Of a stretch of DNA of 64,000 nt, positions 1-8,573 are shown one piece after another. The stretch spans positions 2,728,001 through 2,792,000 of the forward strand of contig NZ_CP026115.2 in NCBI RefSeq assembly GCF_009883635.2. The letters run 5' to 3'. How positions within the stretch are numbered: position 1 is the first letter of the stretch; the number at the start of each line of letters is the position of its first letter. The translations under genes and the position numbers were made by a program. The stretch comes from Pseudomonas putida. GTDB taxonomy: Bacteria > Pseudomonadota > Gammaproteobacteria > Pseudomonadales > Pseudomonadaceae. The notes under the pieces were generated by a model. The model was not told the DNA's origin, did not search any database, and saw only the letters and a program-made list of their open reading frames with translations.

Positions 1-1
1 C

Positions 2-1402
2 AACCAGATCGTTGGCCATCCCGCCGGCAGCGACCTCCTGTTCTACTCAAACGCTGACGAAACCGGCAACATCAACTCGCCCACGTACATCATTCAAACG
101 GTCAAGGAGTGGCACCGGCAAAACGGCCGTGCGGCCTTCCTGGGCCAGACCCTGCAGCCGCCCTCGCCCCGGCAGAACCTGTCCCGTGAGCAGCGCGCCA
201 GTCAGTCGTCCAACCGGAACCTGGAGAAAGTGCGCAAATTGGTGGCTGAGGTTCATGCCGCTGAGCAGCAGGCAGTGCAGCACCTTGCCGTACTGGAGCA
301 GCAACTGGCCACCGACCCTATTGCCGACACGCCAGAGCAGCAACTGGCTGTCAGCCTGGCTACGTTGGGTGCACTGGAAACCACCCAGCACCAGGCCAAG
401 CGCGCAGTAAGCCAGCTTGAGCGGTTGCAGATGTCGGTCAAGTTTGCACTCGATGGCGCCACGCGCGATGTTACCAGTCCATTCCTCAACGCGGCGATTC
501 AGGCCGTGGTGCTGCAGGAGATCAGCGCCGGCAGCCAGCGGCATGCGGCAGCACTGGCGGCGGCACAGGCGCGCCATCCCGGCTTGTACGCCCGAGCGGT
601 AACGCTGATCGAAACCCTCGAGGCGCGTATCGCACAACTGGCCAGAACCACGCTGACCGGGCCAGGCCATGGTCCGCTGACGTTGCAGGCGCATGCACCT
701 GCAGCAGGCCTGCATCCAGCATTGCTGACCGCGCAGGGCCTGAGCCGCGAGGTGGCCCAACAGCAGCATCACCTGACCAAAAGTGTCCGCTCTGCAATAG
801 CTGAGCTGGAGTGGCAATCGACCTCCGTGCAAGGCGAGCATCCTGGCATTTATGCGGATGTTGTCGAGTTCGTGCTGGGTACGCCAAGCGATGACCCGCG
901 TTTTGCCATGACAGTGCCGTTGGATGAACTATTCACCGGCGAGGATCTGGACTGGGCAGCCCTGGCTGCAGAAAGAGCCGAGGTGGATTTGCCCGTACGC
1001 TTGTGCTCCACGGTTCGCGGCGTGGGCTCTTTCACCACCACGGGCGTCAAGCCATTCACTCGTTACTCTCATGTGGTCATGACGCCCACTCAGGGGGCGG
1101 TCGTCCCTACGAACGTACGCGTGCGGCCGGCTGCATGGGATGGTACGCGGCAGGTATTTGCCTTTACCAGCGAGGATCAGGCGCCGGTGACCGTGCTGTG
1201 GCACACGGAGCGTGCGCCCTATGCACTCAAGGATCAGGCACGGCCGTCGAGCATTGGTTTCCTGCATATGCCAAAGGTACCGCTGATCGAACACTACGCC
1301 GACTTGTCTCAGGTGCAATTCGATGACTACGTCGTGGTGTTTCCGCCCGACACCGGCTTGGCACCTTTATATATCGCATTCAGAGACCGTCGTGAGCTAT
1401 AG
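2..1402 (+). CDS. Immunity-like / S-type pyocin domain fusion protein (5' end outside window)
   Basis: The reading frame is open from the window edge to a TAG at 1400-1402, so the start lies upstream; 466 residues are visible. Residues 5-15 (HPAGSDLLFY) and 25-45 (SPTYIIQTVKEW...) match the end of colicin E-type immunity proteins (Im9 has HPSGSDLIYYP and a TVKQW segment). The Asp and Phe-Tyr of the nuclease-binding helix are kept. Residues about 60-290 are helical, rich in Ala, Gln and Glu, and probably coiled. From about residue 310 to the end (VRLCSTVRG, APVTVLWHTERAP, VVVFPPDTGLAPLYI) the protein resembles the Pyocin_S translocation domain. The usual cytotoxic nuclease does not follow; the protein simply stops. 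Function is unknown: it could be a detoxified bacteriocin, a decoy, or a self-contained immunity protein. The domain calls rest on motif recall. Confidence 0.72.
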   Translation, partial: NQIVGHPAGSDLLFYSNADETGNINSPTYIIQTVKEWHRQNGRAAFLGQTLQPPSPRQNLSREQRASQSSNRNLEKVRKLVAEVHAAEQQAVQHLAVLEQQLATDPIADTPEQQLAVSLATLGALETTQHQAKRAVSQLERLQMSVKFALDGATRDVTSPFLNAAIQAVVLQEISAGSQRHAAALAAAQARHPGLYARAVTLIETLEARIAQLARTTLTGPGHGPLTLQAHAPAAGLHPALLTAQGLSREVAQQQHHLTKSVRSAIAELEWQSTSVQGEHPGIYADVVEFVLGTPSDDPRFAMTVPLDELFTGEDLDWAALAAERAEVDLPVRLCSTVRGVGSFTTTGVKPFTRYSHVVMTPTQGAVVPTNVRVRPAAWDGTRQVFAFTSEDQAPVTVLWHTERAPYALKDQARPSSIGFLHMPKVPLIEHYADLSQVQFDDYVVVFPPDTGLAPLYIAFRDRREL

Positions 1403-1420
1403 CATCGGGCCGCATCCGCG

Positions 1421-1452
1421 AAGGCCATCCTCAAAATTCGAGTGATGGCCTT
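1421..1452 (+). terminator. Hairpin terminator of the pyocin-domain gene
   Basis: AAGGCCATC at 1421-1429 pairs with GATGGCCTT at 1444-1452, with a small inner CTC/GAG pairing. The following T-poor tail runs straight into the pstS Pho array, so terminator and promoter overlap by about three bases. Confidence 0.6.
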
Positions 1453-1505
1453 TCATCCATTTGTCACAATTGAGTCATATCGTATTCATGCGGCCTGCAG
1501 ATACT
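1450..1505 (+). promoter_or_regulatory. PhoB-dependent promoter of pstS: four in-phase Pho half-sites and -10
   Basis: Four heptamers follow at exact 11-bp spacing: CTTTCAT (1450), TTGTCAC (1461), GAGTCAT (1472) and TATTCAT (1483). The middle pair, TTGTCACAATTGAGTCAT, is close to the Pho box consensus. A -10-like GATACT lies at 1500-1505, 10 nt after the last heptamer, where a Pho box that replaces the -35 should place it. Two PhoB dimers could bind side by side. Confidence 0.85.
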
Positions 1506-1553
1506 TGGCCCCGTTCCATCCAACACCCCAAATATTCCTGCTAGGAGCAAGGC

Positions 1554-2552
1554 ATGAAACTGAAGCGTTTGATGGCGGCCCTCACCTTTGTCGCCGCTGG
1601 CGTTGCGACCGCCAACGCGGTAGCCGCTGTCGACCCTGCAATCCCGACCTACACCAAGACCACCGGTGTATCGGGCAACCTCTCCAGCGTCGGTTCCGAC
1701 ACGCTCGCGAACCTGATGACTCTGTGGGCCGAGGCCTACAAGAAGGAATATCCGAACGTAAACATCCAGATTCAGGCTGCCGGTTCCTCGACCGCGCCAC
1801 CCGCGCTGACCGAAGGCACCGCCAACCTCGGCCCGATGAGCCGCAAGATGAAGGACGTCGAGCTACAAGCTTTCGAGCAGAAGTACGGCTACAAGCCAAC
1901 CGCGATCCCGGTTGCCGTCGACGCCCTGGCCGTGTTCGTGCACAAGGACAACCCGATCAAAGGCCTGACCATGGCTCAGGTTGATGCCATCTTCTCGTCC
2001 ACCCGCCTGTGCGGCGCCAAAGCCGAAGTCAAGACCTGGGGTGACCTGGGCGTGACCGGCGACCTGGCCAACAAGCCGGTTCAGCTGTTCGGCCGCAACT
2101 CGGTATCGGGCACCTACGGCTACTTCAAGGAAGAAGCCCTGTGCAAAGGCGACTTCAAGCCTAGCGTCAACGAACAACCTGGCTCGGCTTCGGTCGTGCA
2201 GTCGATCAGCTCCTCGCTGAACGGCATTGGCTACTCGGGCATCGGTTACAAGACCGCCAGCGTCAAGACCGTAGCCCTGGCCAAGAAAGAAGGCGGCGAG
2301 TTCGTCGAAGACAACGAAGCCAACGCCCTGAACGGCTCGTACCCGCTGTCGCGCTTCCTGTACGTGTACGTCAACAAGGCGCCGAACAAGCCTCTGGCCC
2401 CGCTGGAAGCCGAGTTCGTCAAGCTGGTACTGTCGCAAGCTGGCCAGCAGGTCGTGGTGAAGGATGGCTACATCCCGCTGCCGGCCAAAGTGGTCGACAA
2501 GACCTTGGCTGACCTGGGCCTGTCCCACAGCGACAATGTTGCAAAGAAGTAA
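1554..2552 (+). CDS. pstS: Phosphate ABC transporter, periplasmic phosphate-binding protein PstS
   Basis: This is the periplasmic high-affinity phosphate receptor that feeds the PstCAB permease; 332 residues. An N-terminal signal peptide (basic MKLKR, hydrophobic stretch, ANAVAA) is followed by the phosphate-binding loops SSVGSDT near residue 40, [11 protein letters not shown] near 75 and [11 protein letters not shown] near 180, all typical of PstS. An AGGAG ribosome site precedes the ATG. The gene stands apart from pstC, with its own Pho promoter and its own terminator, so the binding protein can be made in excess over the membrane parts. The family assignment is firm. Confidence 0.95.
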   Translation: MKLKRLMAALTFVAAGVATANAVAAVDPAIPTYTKTTGVSGNLSSVGSDTLANLMTLWAEAYKKEYPNVNIQIQAAGSSTAPPALTEGTANLGPMSRKMKDVELQAFEQKYGYKPTAIPVAVDALAVFVHKDNPIKGLTMAQVDAIFSSTRLCGAKAEVKTWGDLGVTGDLANKPVQLFGRNSVSGTYGYFKEEALCKGDFKPSVNEQPGSASVVQSISSSLNGIGYSGIGYKTASVKTVALAKKEGGEFVEDNEANALNGSYPLSRFLYVYVNKAPNKPLAPLEAEFVKLVLSQAGQQVVVKDGYIPLPAKVVDKTLADLGLSHSDNVAKK

Positions 2553-2561
2553 GTAACTGAG

Positions 2562-2601
2562 AAGAGGCCGGAACCCCAAGGCCGGCCTCTTCCACGCTTT
2601 T
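2562..2601 (+). terminator. Rho-independent terminator after pstS
   Basis: AAGAGGCCGG (2562-2571) pairs with CCGGCCTCTT (2582-2591) and is followed by a T-rich end at 2598-2601. It separates pstS from pstCAB-phoU. Confidence 0.8.
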
Positions 2602-2641
2602 CCCAGTCCGAAGCCAGGGTTCCTGAGCGGCGGGCTTTGTC

Positions 2642-2686
2642 ACGTCAACACATTGTCATGTTTTTGTCATACGGGACCGCTAGGGT
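2642..2686 (+). promoter_or_regulatory. PhoB-dependent promoter of pstCAB-phoU
   Basis: TTGTCAT at 2653-2659 and TTGTCAT at 2664-2670 form a near-perfect Pho box. A third GTCA core at 2644-2647 continues the 11-bp phase upstream. A -10-like TAGGGT sits at 2681-2686, again 10 nt behind the box. Transcription would then begin at about 2692-2694, which is the pstC start codon. Confidence 0.82.
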
Positions 2687-2692
2687 GTGCGC

Positions 2693-4981
2693 ATGAATGA
2701 TCTGGCCAATTCCACAATGACCCCAAATTCCCCGCCCGTGCGGATTGACTTCAATACGCCCGAGTTGCAACGCAAGCGCCGGATGCGCGCCCTCAAGGAT
2801 CGCCTGACCCGCTGGTATGTACTGGTGGGCGGGCTTGCCGTATTGGCAGCCATCACGCTGATCTTCTTCTACCTGGCTTATGTGGTGCTGCCACTGTTCC
2901 AGGGTGCCGAGCTGACCAGCAAGAAGGCCCTGGAGCCGACCTGGCTGCAGCAGGATGCCGGCAAGCCACTGATGATCGCCCTTGAAGAGCAGAACCTGGT
3001 TGGCATGCGCGTTTCGGACAAGGGTCAGGCCATTTTCTTCGACACCAAGGGCGGTAAAGAGCTCAAGCGTGTCGACCTGCCAGTGCCGGCAGGTACCCAG
3101 GTCACTTCGATCAGCGCCGACCAGCCGGGCAGCCCGCTGATCGTGCTCGGTCTGTCCAATGGTCAGGCACTGGTGTTCCACCACACCTACAAGATCACCT
3201 ACCCGGACAACAAGAAGACCATCACCCCAGGCATCGACTATCCGTACGGCCAGGCGCCGTTCGTGCTCGACGAGCAGGGCCGTGCGCTGGAGCACGTGAG
3301 CGTCAACGTCAACGGCGAAACCCTGGTGCTGGCCGGTTCCACTGGTGCGCACCTGCAAGTGGTCGAGCTGTCGCAGACTGAGAACATGCTGACCGGTGAG
3401 ACCAGCACCGAGCAGAACCGTATCGAATTGCCGCAGATGACCGAAGCGGTGAAGAACATCTTCATCGACCCGCGTCAGCAGTGGTTGTACGTGATCAACG
3501 GTCGCGCCACCGCCGATGTCTTCAGCCTGCGCGACAAGAGCCTCAATGGCCGCTACAAACTGGCTGAAAGCGCCGACACCGAAGTCACCGCCACCGCCCA
3601 GCTGGTTGGCGGCATTTCGCTGATCATCGGTGACTCCAAGGGTGGCCTGGCCCAGTGGTTCATGGCCCGTGACCCGGATGGTGAGCAGCGCTTCCAGCAG
3701 ATACGCACCTTCCAGCTGGGCAAGGCACCGATCGCCCAGATCGACGCCGAAGAGCGCCGCAAGGGCTTCATCGCCCTGGACACCGACGGCAAGCTCGGCG
3801 TGTTCCACAGCACCGCGCACCGCACCCTGCTGGTCGAGCAGGCTGCCGAAGGCGCAGGCGTCCTGGCCCTGTCGCCGCGTGCCAACCGCATCATCATCGA
3901 AGAAGGCGGCAAGCTGCTGCCGCTGAGCCTGCGCAACCCGCACCCGGAAATTTCCTTCAGCGCGCTGTGGGGCAAGGTCTGGTACGAAAACTACGACGAG
4001 CCTAAATACGTCTGGCAGTCGACCGCCTCGAATACCGACTTCGAGCCCAAGCTGAGCCTGTCGCCGCTGACCTTCGGTACCCTCAAGGCCGCGTTCTACG
4101 CGATGATCCTGGCGGCCCCGCTGGCCATTGCCGCTGCTATCTACACCGCCTACTTCATGGCCCCAGGCATGCGCCGCAAGGTCAAGCCGGTGATCGAGCT
4201 GATGGAAGCGATGCCGACGGTGATCCTCGGCTTCTTCGCCGGGCTGTTCCTTGCTCCGTACCTGGAAGGCCACCTGCCCGGCGTGTTCAGCCTGTTCCTG
4301 ATCATGCCCATCGGCATCCTGCTGGCAGGCTATGCCTGGAGCCGCCTGCCGGAGTCGATCCGCCTGCGCATCCCGGATGGCTGGGAAGCGGCAATCCTGA
4401 TCCCGGTGATCCTGGCGATCGGCTGGATGGCGCTGGCTGTCAGCCCGTACCTGGAGAGCTGGTTCTTCGGTGGTGACATGCGTCTGTGGATCGAGCACAC
4501 CCTCGGCCTGCGTTACGACCAGCGCAACGCCATGGTCGTGGGTATCGCCATGGGCTTCGCGGTCATCCCGAACATCTACTCGATCGCCGAAGACGCCGTG
4601 TTCAGCGTGCCGCGCAGCCTGACCCTGGGCTCCCTGGCCCTGGGTGCGACGCCGTGGCAGACCCTGACCCGCGTGGTCATCCTCACCGCCAGTCCGGGCA
4701 TCTTCTCGGCGTTGATGATCGGCATGGGCCGTGCGGTGGGCGAGACCATGATCGTGCTGATGGCCACCGGCAACACACCGGTGATGGAGCTGAACCTGTT
4801 CGAAGGCATGCGCACCCTGGCCGCCAACGTGGCGGTGGAAATGCCTGAGTCGGAAGTCGGCGGCAGCCACTATCGTGTGCTGTTCCTCGCCGCCCTCGTG
4901 CTGCTGATGTTCACCTTCGTCATGAACACCTTGGCCGAGCTGATTCGCCAGCGTCTGCGCAAGAAATACTCGTCGCTTTGA
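2693..4981 (+). CDS. pstC: Phosphate ABC transporter permease PstC, long form
   Basis: This inner-membrane permease subunit pairs with PstA; 762 residues from the ATG at 2693. A first membrane helix at about 35-60 (YVLVGGLAVLAAI) is followed by a large periplasmic domain at about 60-450 that looks like a repeat propeller. The MetI-type membrane domain then covers about 460-760, with the EMPTVILGFFAG and SLALGATPWQT (EAA loop) motifs. The long domain is normal in Pseudomonas but absent from enteric PstC (about 320 residues). A GTG at 2687 is in frame, but the promoter geometry favours the ATG at 2693. No Shine-Dalgarno sequence is visible before it. Confidence 0.93.
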   Translation: MNDLANSTMTPNSPPVRIDFNTPELQRKRRMRALKDRLTRWYVLVGGLAVLAAITLIFFYLAYVVLPLFQGAELTSKKALEPTWLQQDAGKPLMIALEEQNLVGMRVSDKGQAIFFDTKGGKELKRVDLPVPAGTQVTSISADQPGSPLIVLGLSNGQALVFHHTYKITYPDNKKTITPGIDYPYGQAPFVLDEQGRALEHVSVNVNGETLVLAGSTGAHLQVVELSQTENMLTGETSTEQNRIELPQMTEAVKNIFIDPRQQWLYVINGRATADVFSLRDKSLNGRYKLAESADTEVTATAQLVGGISLIIGDSKGGLAQWFMARDPDGEQRFQQIRTFQLGKAPIAQIDAEERRKGFIALDTDGKLGVFHSTAHRTLLVEQAAEGAGVLALSPRANRIIIEEGGKLLPLSLRNPHPEISFSALWGKVWYENYDEPKYVWQSTASNTDFEPKLSLSPLTFGTLKAAFYAMILAAPLAIAAAIYTAYFMAPGMRRKVKPVIELMEAMPTVILGFFAGLFLAPYLEGHLPGVFSLFLIMPIGILLAGYAWSRLPESIRLRIPDGWEAAILIPVILAIGWMALAVSPYLESWFFGGDMRLWIEHTLGLRYDQRNAMVVGIAMGFAVIPNIYSIAEDAVFSVPRSLTLGSLALGATPWQTLTRVVILTASPGIFSALMIGMGRAVGETMIVLMATGNTPVMELNLFEGMRTLAANVAVEMPESEVGGSHYRVLFLAALVLLMFTFVMNTLAELIRQRLRKKYSSL

Positions 4982-4998
4982 TAGAAAGGTAGCGATCC

Positions 4999-6669
4999 GT
5001 GAAAAAGGATTCCCTCAAAGGCTGGTTCAAGAGCGGCGCCCCAGGCGTCTGGATCAGCGGTGGCGCGGTGGCCATGGCGGTGATCATGACCGTTGGCCTG
5101 CTGGCGGTGATCGCCGTGCGCGGGCTTGGCCACTTCTGGCCGGCTGACCTGATCCAGGCCACCTACAAGGTGCCGGGCCAGGCCGACCACATCGTGATCG
5201 GCGAAGTGGTGCAGAAGGAAGAAGTACCGCGTGCCCGCCTCAAGGGCGCCGGCCTGCCGGTGCCGGACGACGGCCCGGAGTTCATGACCCGCGAACTGGT
5301 CAAGGTGGGCAACCGCGACCTCAACGGCAGCGACTTCACCTGGGTGGTCGGCGACTGGCTGGTCGACGAGCAGCGCCCGGCTGACCTGATCGCCCTGGAG
5401 CGCCGCGAGTGGGGCAACTTCTACGGTTACCTGGTCAGCGTCAAGGAAGAAGGCCGCGTGGTTGCCCAAGGCCCGGCGGCCTGGAACGAGCTGCAAGCCC
5501 GTCTCAAGCGCGCCAACCAGCTCAACAGCGAACTGCAAACCCTCGAGAAGAAAGACATCGGTGCCATCAACCATGGCCTCGAGCGCCTGCGCCTGCACGG
5601 TCGCAAGCTGGAGCTGGACGGCAAGCTGGACGCCGCCGCCCAGGCCGACATGGACGCCGAACGCGCCGAACTGAACAGCCGCTACAAGGCCATCGAGGAC
5701 CGCTTGCTGGGCCTGCACCAGGCCTTCGCCCGCGACAGCCTGGTGGCCCGCGACGGCAACGGCCGTGAAGTGGAAATCAACCTGAGCAAGGTGGTGCACG
5801 CCATCCAGCCGAACGGCATGTCTGGCTTCAGCAAGATGGGCACCTACTTCGCCAAGGTCTGGGAATTCCTCAGCGACGACCCGCGTGAAGCCAACACCGA
5901 GGGTGGTATCTTCCCGGCCATCTTCGGCACCGTGATGATGACCCTGATCATGGCCGTGATCGTCACGCCGTTTGGCGTGCTGGCTGCGGTCTACCTGCGC
6001 GAATACGCCAGGCAAGGCCCGGTGACCCGCTTGATCCGCATCGCGGTGAACAACCTGGCCGGCGTACCGGCGATCGTCTACGGCGTGTTCGGCCTGGGCT
6101 TCTTCGTCTACGTGCTGGGCGGCTCGATCGACCGCCTGTTCTTCCCCGAAGCGCTGCCGGCGCCGACCCTGGGTACCCCAGGCTTGCTGTGGGCTTCGCT
6201 GACCCTGGCGCTGCTGGCCGTGCCGGTGGTGATCGTGGCCACCGAGGAAGGCCTGGCGCGGATCCCGCGGACTGTGCGTGAAGGCTCCCTGGCCCTGGGT
6301 GCGACCAAGGCCGAAACCCTGTGGAAGATCGTCCTGCCGATGGCCAGCCCGGCCATGATGACCGGCATGATCCTCGCCGTGGCCCGCGCCGCCGGTGAAG
6401 TGGCGCCGCTGATGCTGGTGGGTGTGGTGAAGCTGGCGCCATCGCTGCCGCTGGACGGCAACTACCCGTACCTGCACCTGGACCAGAAGATCATGCACCT
6501 GGGCTTCCACATCTACGACGTCGGCTTCCAGAGCCCGAACGTCGAAGCGGCGCGACCGCTGGTGTACGCCACCGCGCTGCTGCTGGTGCTGGTGATCGCC
6601 ACCCTCAACCTGTCGGCGGTGTGGATCCGAAACCACCTGCGCGAGAAGTACAAGGCGCTCGACAGCTGA
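4999..6669 (+). CDS. pstA: Phosphate ABC transporter permease PstA, long form
   Basis: This is the second inner-membrane permease subunit; 556 residues, starting with GTG 17 nt after pstC and preceded by GAAAGGTAG. One membrane helix lies at about 20-40. A periplasmic insert with a helical, charged part follows at about 170-250 (LKRANQLNSELQTLEKK). The transport domain starts at about 310, with the EAA loop SLALGATKAETLWKIVLP near 430 and the ARAAGEVAPLMLVG segment. The insert makes it about twice the length of the enteric protein, matching the long PstC, so the two periplasmic parts may contact PstS together. Confidence 0.93.
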   Translation: MKKDSLKGWFKSGAPGVWISGGAVAMAVIMTVGLLAVIAVRGLGHFWPADLIQATYKVPGQADHIVIGEVVQKEEVPRARLKGAGLPVPDDGPEFMTRELVKVGNRDLNGSDFTWVVGDWLVDEQRPADLIALERREWGNFYGYLVSVKEEGRVVAQGPAAWNELQARLKRANQLNSELQTLEKKDIGAINHGLERLRLHGRKLELDGKLDAAAQADMDAERAELNSRYKAIEDRLLGLHQAFARDSLVARDGNGREVEINLSKVVHAIQPNGMSGFSKMGTYFAKVWEFLSDDPREANTEGGIFPAIFGTVMMTLIMAVIVTPFGVLAAVYLREYARQGPVTRLIRIAVNNLAGVPAIVYGVFGLGFFVYVLGGSIDRLFFPEALPAPTLGTPGLLWASLTLALLAVPVVIVATEEGLARIPRTVREGSLALGATKAETLWKIVLPMASPAMMTGMILAVARAAGEVAPLMLVGVVKLAPSLPLDGNYPYLHLDQKIMHLGFHIYDVGFQSPNVEAARPLVYATALLLVLVIATLNLSAVWIRNHLREKYKALDS

Positions 6670-6742
6670 GCCTGAATTGCAAGCGTGCCGCCTGCCAGCC
6701 GGGCGGCCCTTTGAAACGAATTGAAAGCGTATGGAGTTGACC

Positions 6743-7576
6743 ATGCAGAATGAATCCCACACCCACGGCATCGACATGTCCGCCCTGGGTCGCGACAAGC
6801 AGGGCCTGCGCCTGGCCGAGGAAACCGTGGCCATCGAAGTGCCAGGCCTGAGCCTGTTCTACGGCGACAAGCAAGCGCTGTTCGATGTGCAGATGAACAT
6901 CCCCAAGCAGCGTGTGACCGCCTTCATCGGCCCGTCTGGCTGCGGCAAGTCGACCCTGCTGCGCACCTTCAACCGCATGAACGATCTGGTCGACGGCTGC
7001 CGCGTGGAAGGCGCCATCAACCTGTACGGCAACAACATCTACCGCAAGGGCGAAGACGTGGCCGAGCTGCGTCGCCGGGTGGGCATGGTGTTCCAGAAGC
7101 CCAACCCGTTCCCCAAGACCATTTACGAGAACGTGGTCTATGGCCTGCGTATCCAGGGCATCAACAAGAAGCGCGTGCTCGATGAAGCCGTGGAGTGGGC
7201 TTTGAAGGGCGCCGCCCTGTGGGATGAGGTCAAGGACCGCCTGCACGAGTCCGCCCTGGGCCTGTCCGGCGGCCAGCAGCAGCGTCTGGTGATCGCCCGT
7301 ACCATCGCCGTCGAGCCGGAAGTACTGCTGCTCGACGAACCGTGCTCGGCGCTGGACCCGATCTCGACGCTGAAGGTCGAAGAGCTGATCTACGAACTGA
7401 AATCCAAGTACACCATCGTCATCGTGACCCACAACATGCAACAGGCAGCCCGTGTTTCGGACTACACCGCGTTCATGTACATGGGCAAACTGGTCGAATT
7501 CGGTGATACCGACACCCTGTTCACCAACCCGGCGAAGAAGCAGACCGAAGACTACATCACCGGTCGTTACGGCTAA
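6743..7576 (+). CDS. pstB: Phosphate ABC transporter ATP-binding protein PstB
   Basis: This cytoplasmic ATPase drives PstCA; 277 residues. The ATG at 6743 is preferred over the one at 6731 because GGAG at 6733-6736 is placed as its ribosome site. Walker A is GPSGCGKST (residues 63-71), the signature is LSGGQQQR near 175, and Walker B is [13 protein letters not shown]. The Q-loop FQKPNPFP is typical of PstB. It lies 73 nt behind pstA and ahead of phoU in one transcription unit. Confidence 0.95.
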   Translation: MQNESHTHGIDMSALGRDKQGLRLAEETVAIEVPGLSLFYGDKQALFDVQMNIPKQRVTAFIGPSGCGKSTLLRTFNRMNDLVDGCRVEGAINLYGNNIYRKGEDVAELRRRVGMVFQKPNPFPKTIYENVVYGLRIQGINKKRVLDEAVEWALKGAALWDEVKDRLHESALGLSGGQQQRLVIARTIAVEPEVLLLDEPCSALDPISTLKVEELIYELKSKYTIVIVTHNMQQAARVSDYTAFMYMGKLVEFGDTDTLFTNPAKKQTEDYITGRYG

Positions 7577-7641
7577 GGCCGCTTTGCCCTGGGAACGATA
7601 CGAACTACTTGAAGCTTGCAGCTGCTTCGCGGAGCGAACAC

Positions 7642-8409
7642 ATGATCAACAAAGAAAGCCTGACGCACCATATTTCCCAGCAGTTCAACGCCGAACTCGA
7701 AGAGGTGCGCAGCCACTTGCTGGCCATGGGTGGCCTGGTCGAGAAGCAAGTGAACGATGCCGTTACCGCGCTGATCGAGGCTGACTCGGGTCTGGCCCAG
7801 CAGGTGCGTGAAGTCGACGAGCAGATCAACCAGATGGAGCGCAACATCGACGAGGAGTGCCTGCGCATCCTCGCCCGCCGCCAACCGGCGGCCTCCGACC
7901 TGCGCCTGATCATCAGCATTTCCAAGTCGGTGATCGACCTTGAGCGTATCGGTGACGAATCGACCAAGATCGCCCGCCGCGCCATCCAGCTGTGCGAGGA
8001 AGGCGAGTCGCCGCGTGGCTACGTCGAGGTGCGCCACATCGGCGACCAGGTGCGCAACATGGTGCGCGACGCCCTCGATGCCTTCGCCCGCTTCGACGCC
8101 GACCTGGCGCTGGCGGTGGCCCAGTACGACAAGACCATCGACCGCGAATACAAGACCGCCCTGCGCGAACTGGTCACCTACATGATGGAAGACCCGCGTT
8201 CGATCTCGCGGGTGCTCAGCGTGATCTGGGTGCTGCGTTCGCTGGAGCGCATCGGCGACCACGCGCGCAACATCTCGGAGCTGGTGATCTACCTGGTGCG
8301 CGGCACCGACGTACGTCACATGGGCCTCAAGCGTATGAAGGCAGAAGTCGAAGGCACTGCGGGTGACGCCGAAATCGCTAATGTTCCGGGCAAACCTGAC
8401 GATAAATAA
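7642..8409 (+). CDS. phoU: Phosphate signalling complex protein PhoU
   Basis: PhoU links the Pst transporter to the PhoR kinase and keeps the regulon off when phosphate is plentiful. It has 255 residues, all helical, in two similar three-helix halves: ISISKSVIDLERIGDESTKI near 100 and VIWVLRSLERIGDHARNI near 200. These repeat the metal-binding E(R/K)xGD pattern. The ATG at 7642 follows GGAG at 7631; an in-frame TTG upstream is less likely. A strong hairpin terminator follows. Confidence 0.95.
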   Translation: MINKESLTHHISQQFNAELEEVRSHLLAMGGLVEKQVNDAVTALIEADSGLAQQVREVDEQINQMERNIDEECLRILARRQPAASDLRLIISISKSVIDLERIGDESTKIARRAIQLCEEGESPRGYVEVRHIGDQVRNMVRDALDAFARFDADLALAVAQYDKTIDREYKTALRELVTYMMEDPRSISRVLSVIWVLRSLERIGDHARNISELVIYLVRGTDVRHMGLKRMKAEVEGTAGDAEIANVPGKPDDK

Positions 8410-8428
8410 GATTGCTCCCGAGCATCGA

Positions 8429-8452
8429 CGCCCGGCCCGTGCCGGGCGTTTT
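8429..8452 (+). terminator. Terminator of pstCAB-phoU
   Basis: CGCCCGGC, loop CCGT, GCCGGGCG, then TTTT at 8449-8452. Confidence 0.88.
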
Positions 8453-8573
8453 CGTGTGTGGCAGAGCAATCAGCAGGCACCCGCGAACGATGCGAAGAAG
8501 TCCCGGCGTGACCCTAGAGTTGGCAAGTGGCCACCATTGCGCGGTAGGCTAGTCGGGTTCAAGAGGAGTATCG

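Noticed and set aside
2645..4870. Minus-strand ORF of 741 residues opposite pstC
   Set aside because: Its protein is Gln/Arg/His/Asp-rich with no family pattern, and the plus-strand frame is an obvious PstC. It is a high-GC shadow.
4870..6834. Minus-strand ORF of 654 residues opposite pstA
   Set aside because: Same reason: composition typical of antisense frames, and the real PstA lies on the plus strand.
8500..8573. Sigma-54 promoter ahead of the receiver gene
   Set aside because: GG and GC elements are present but the spacing is 8 nt, not the required 10.
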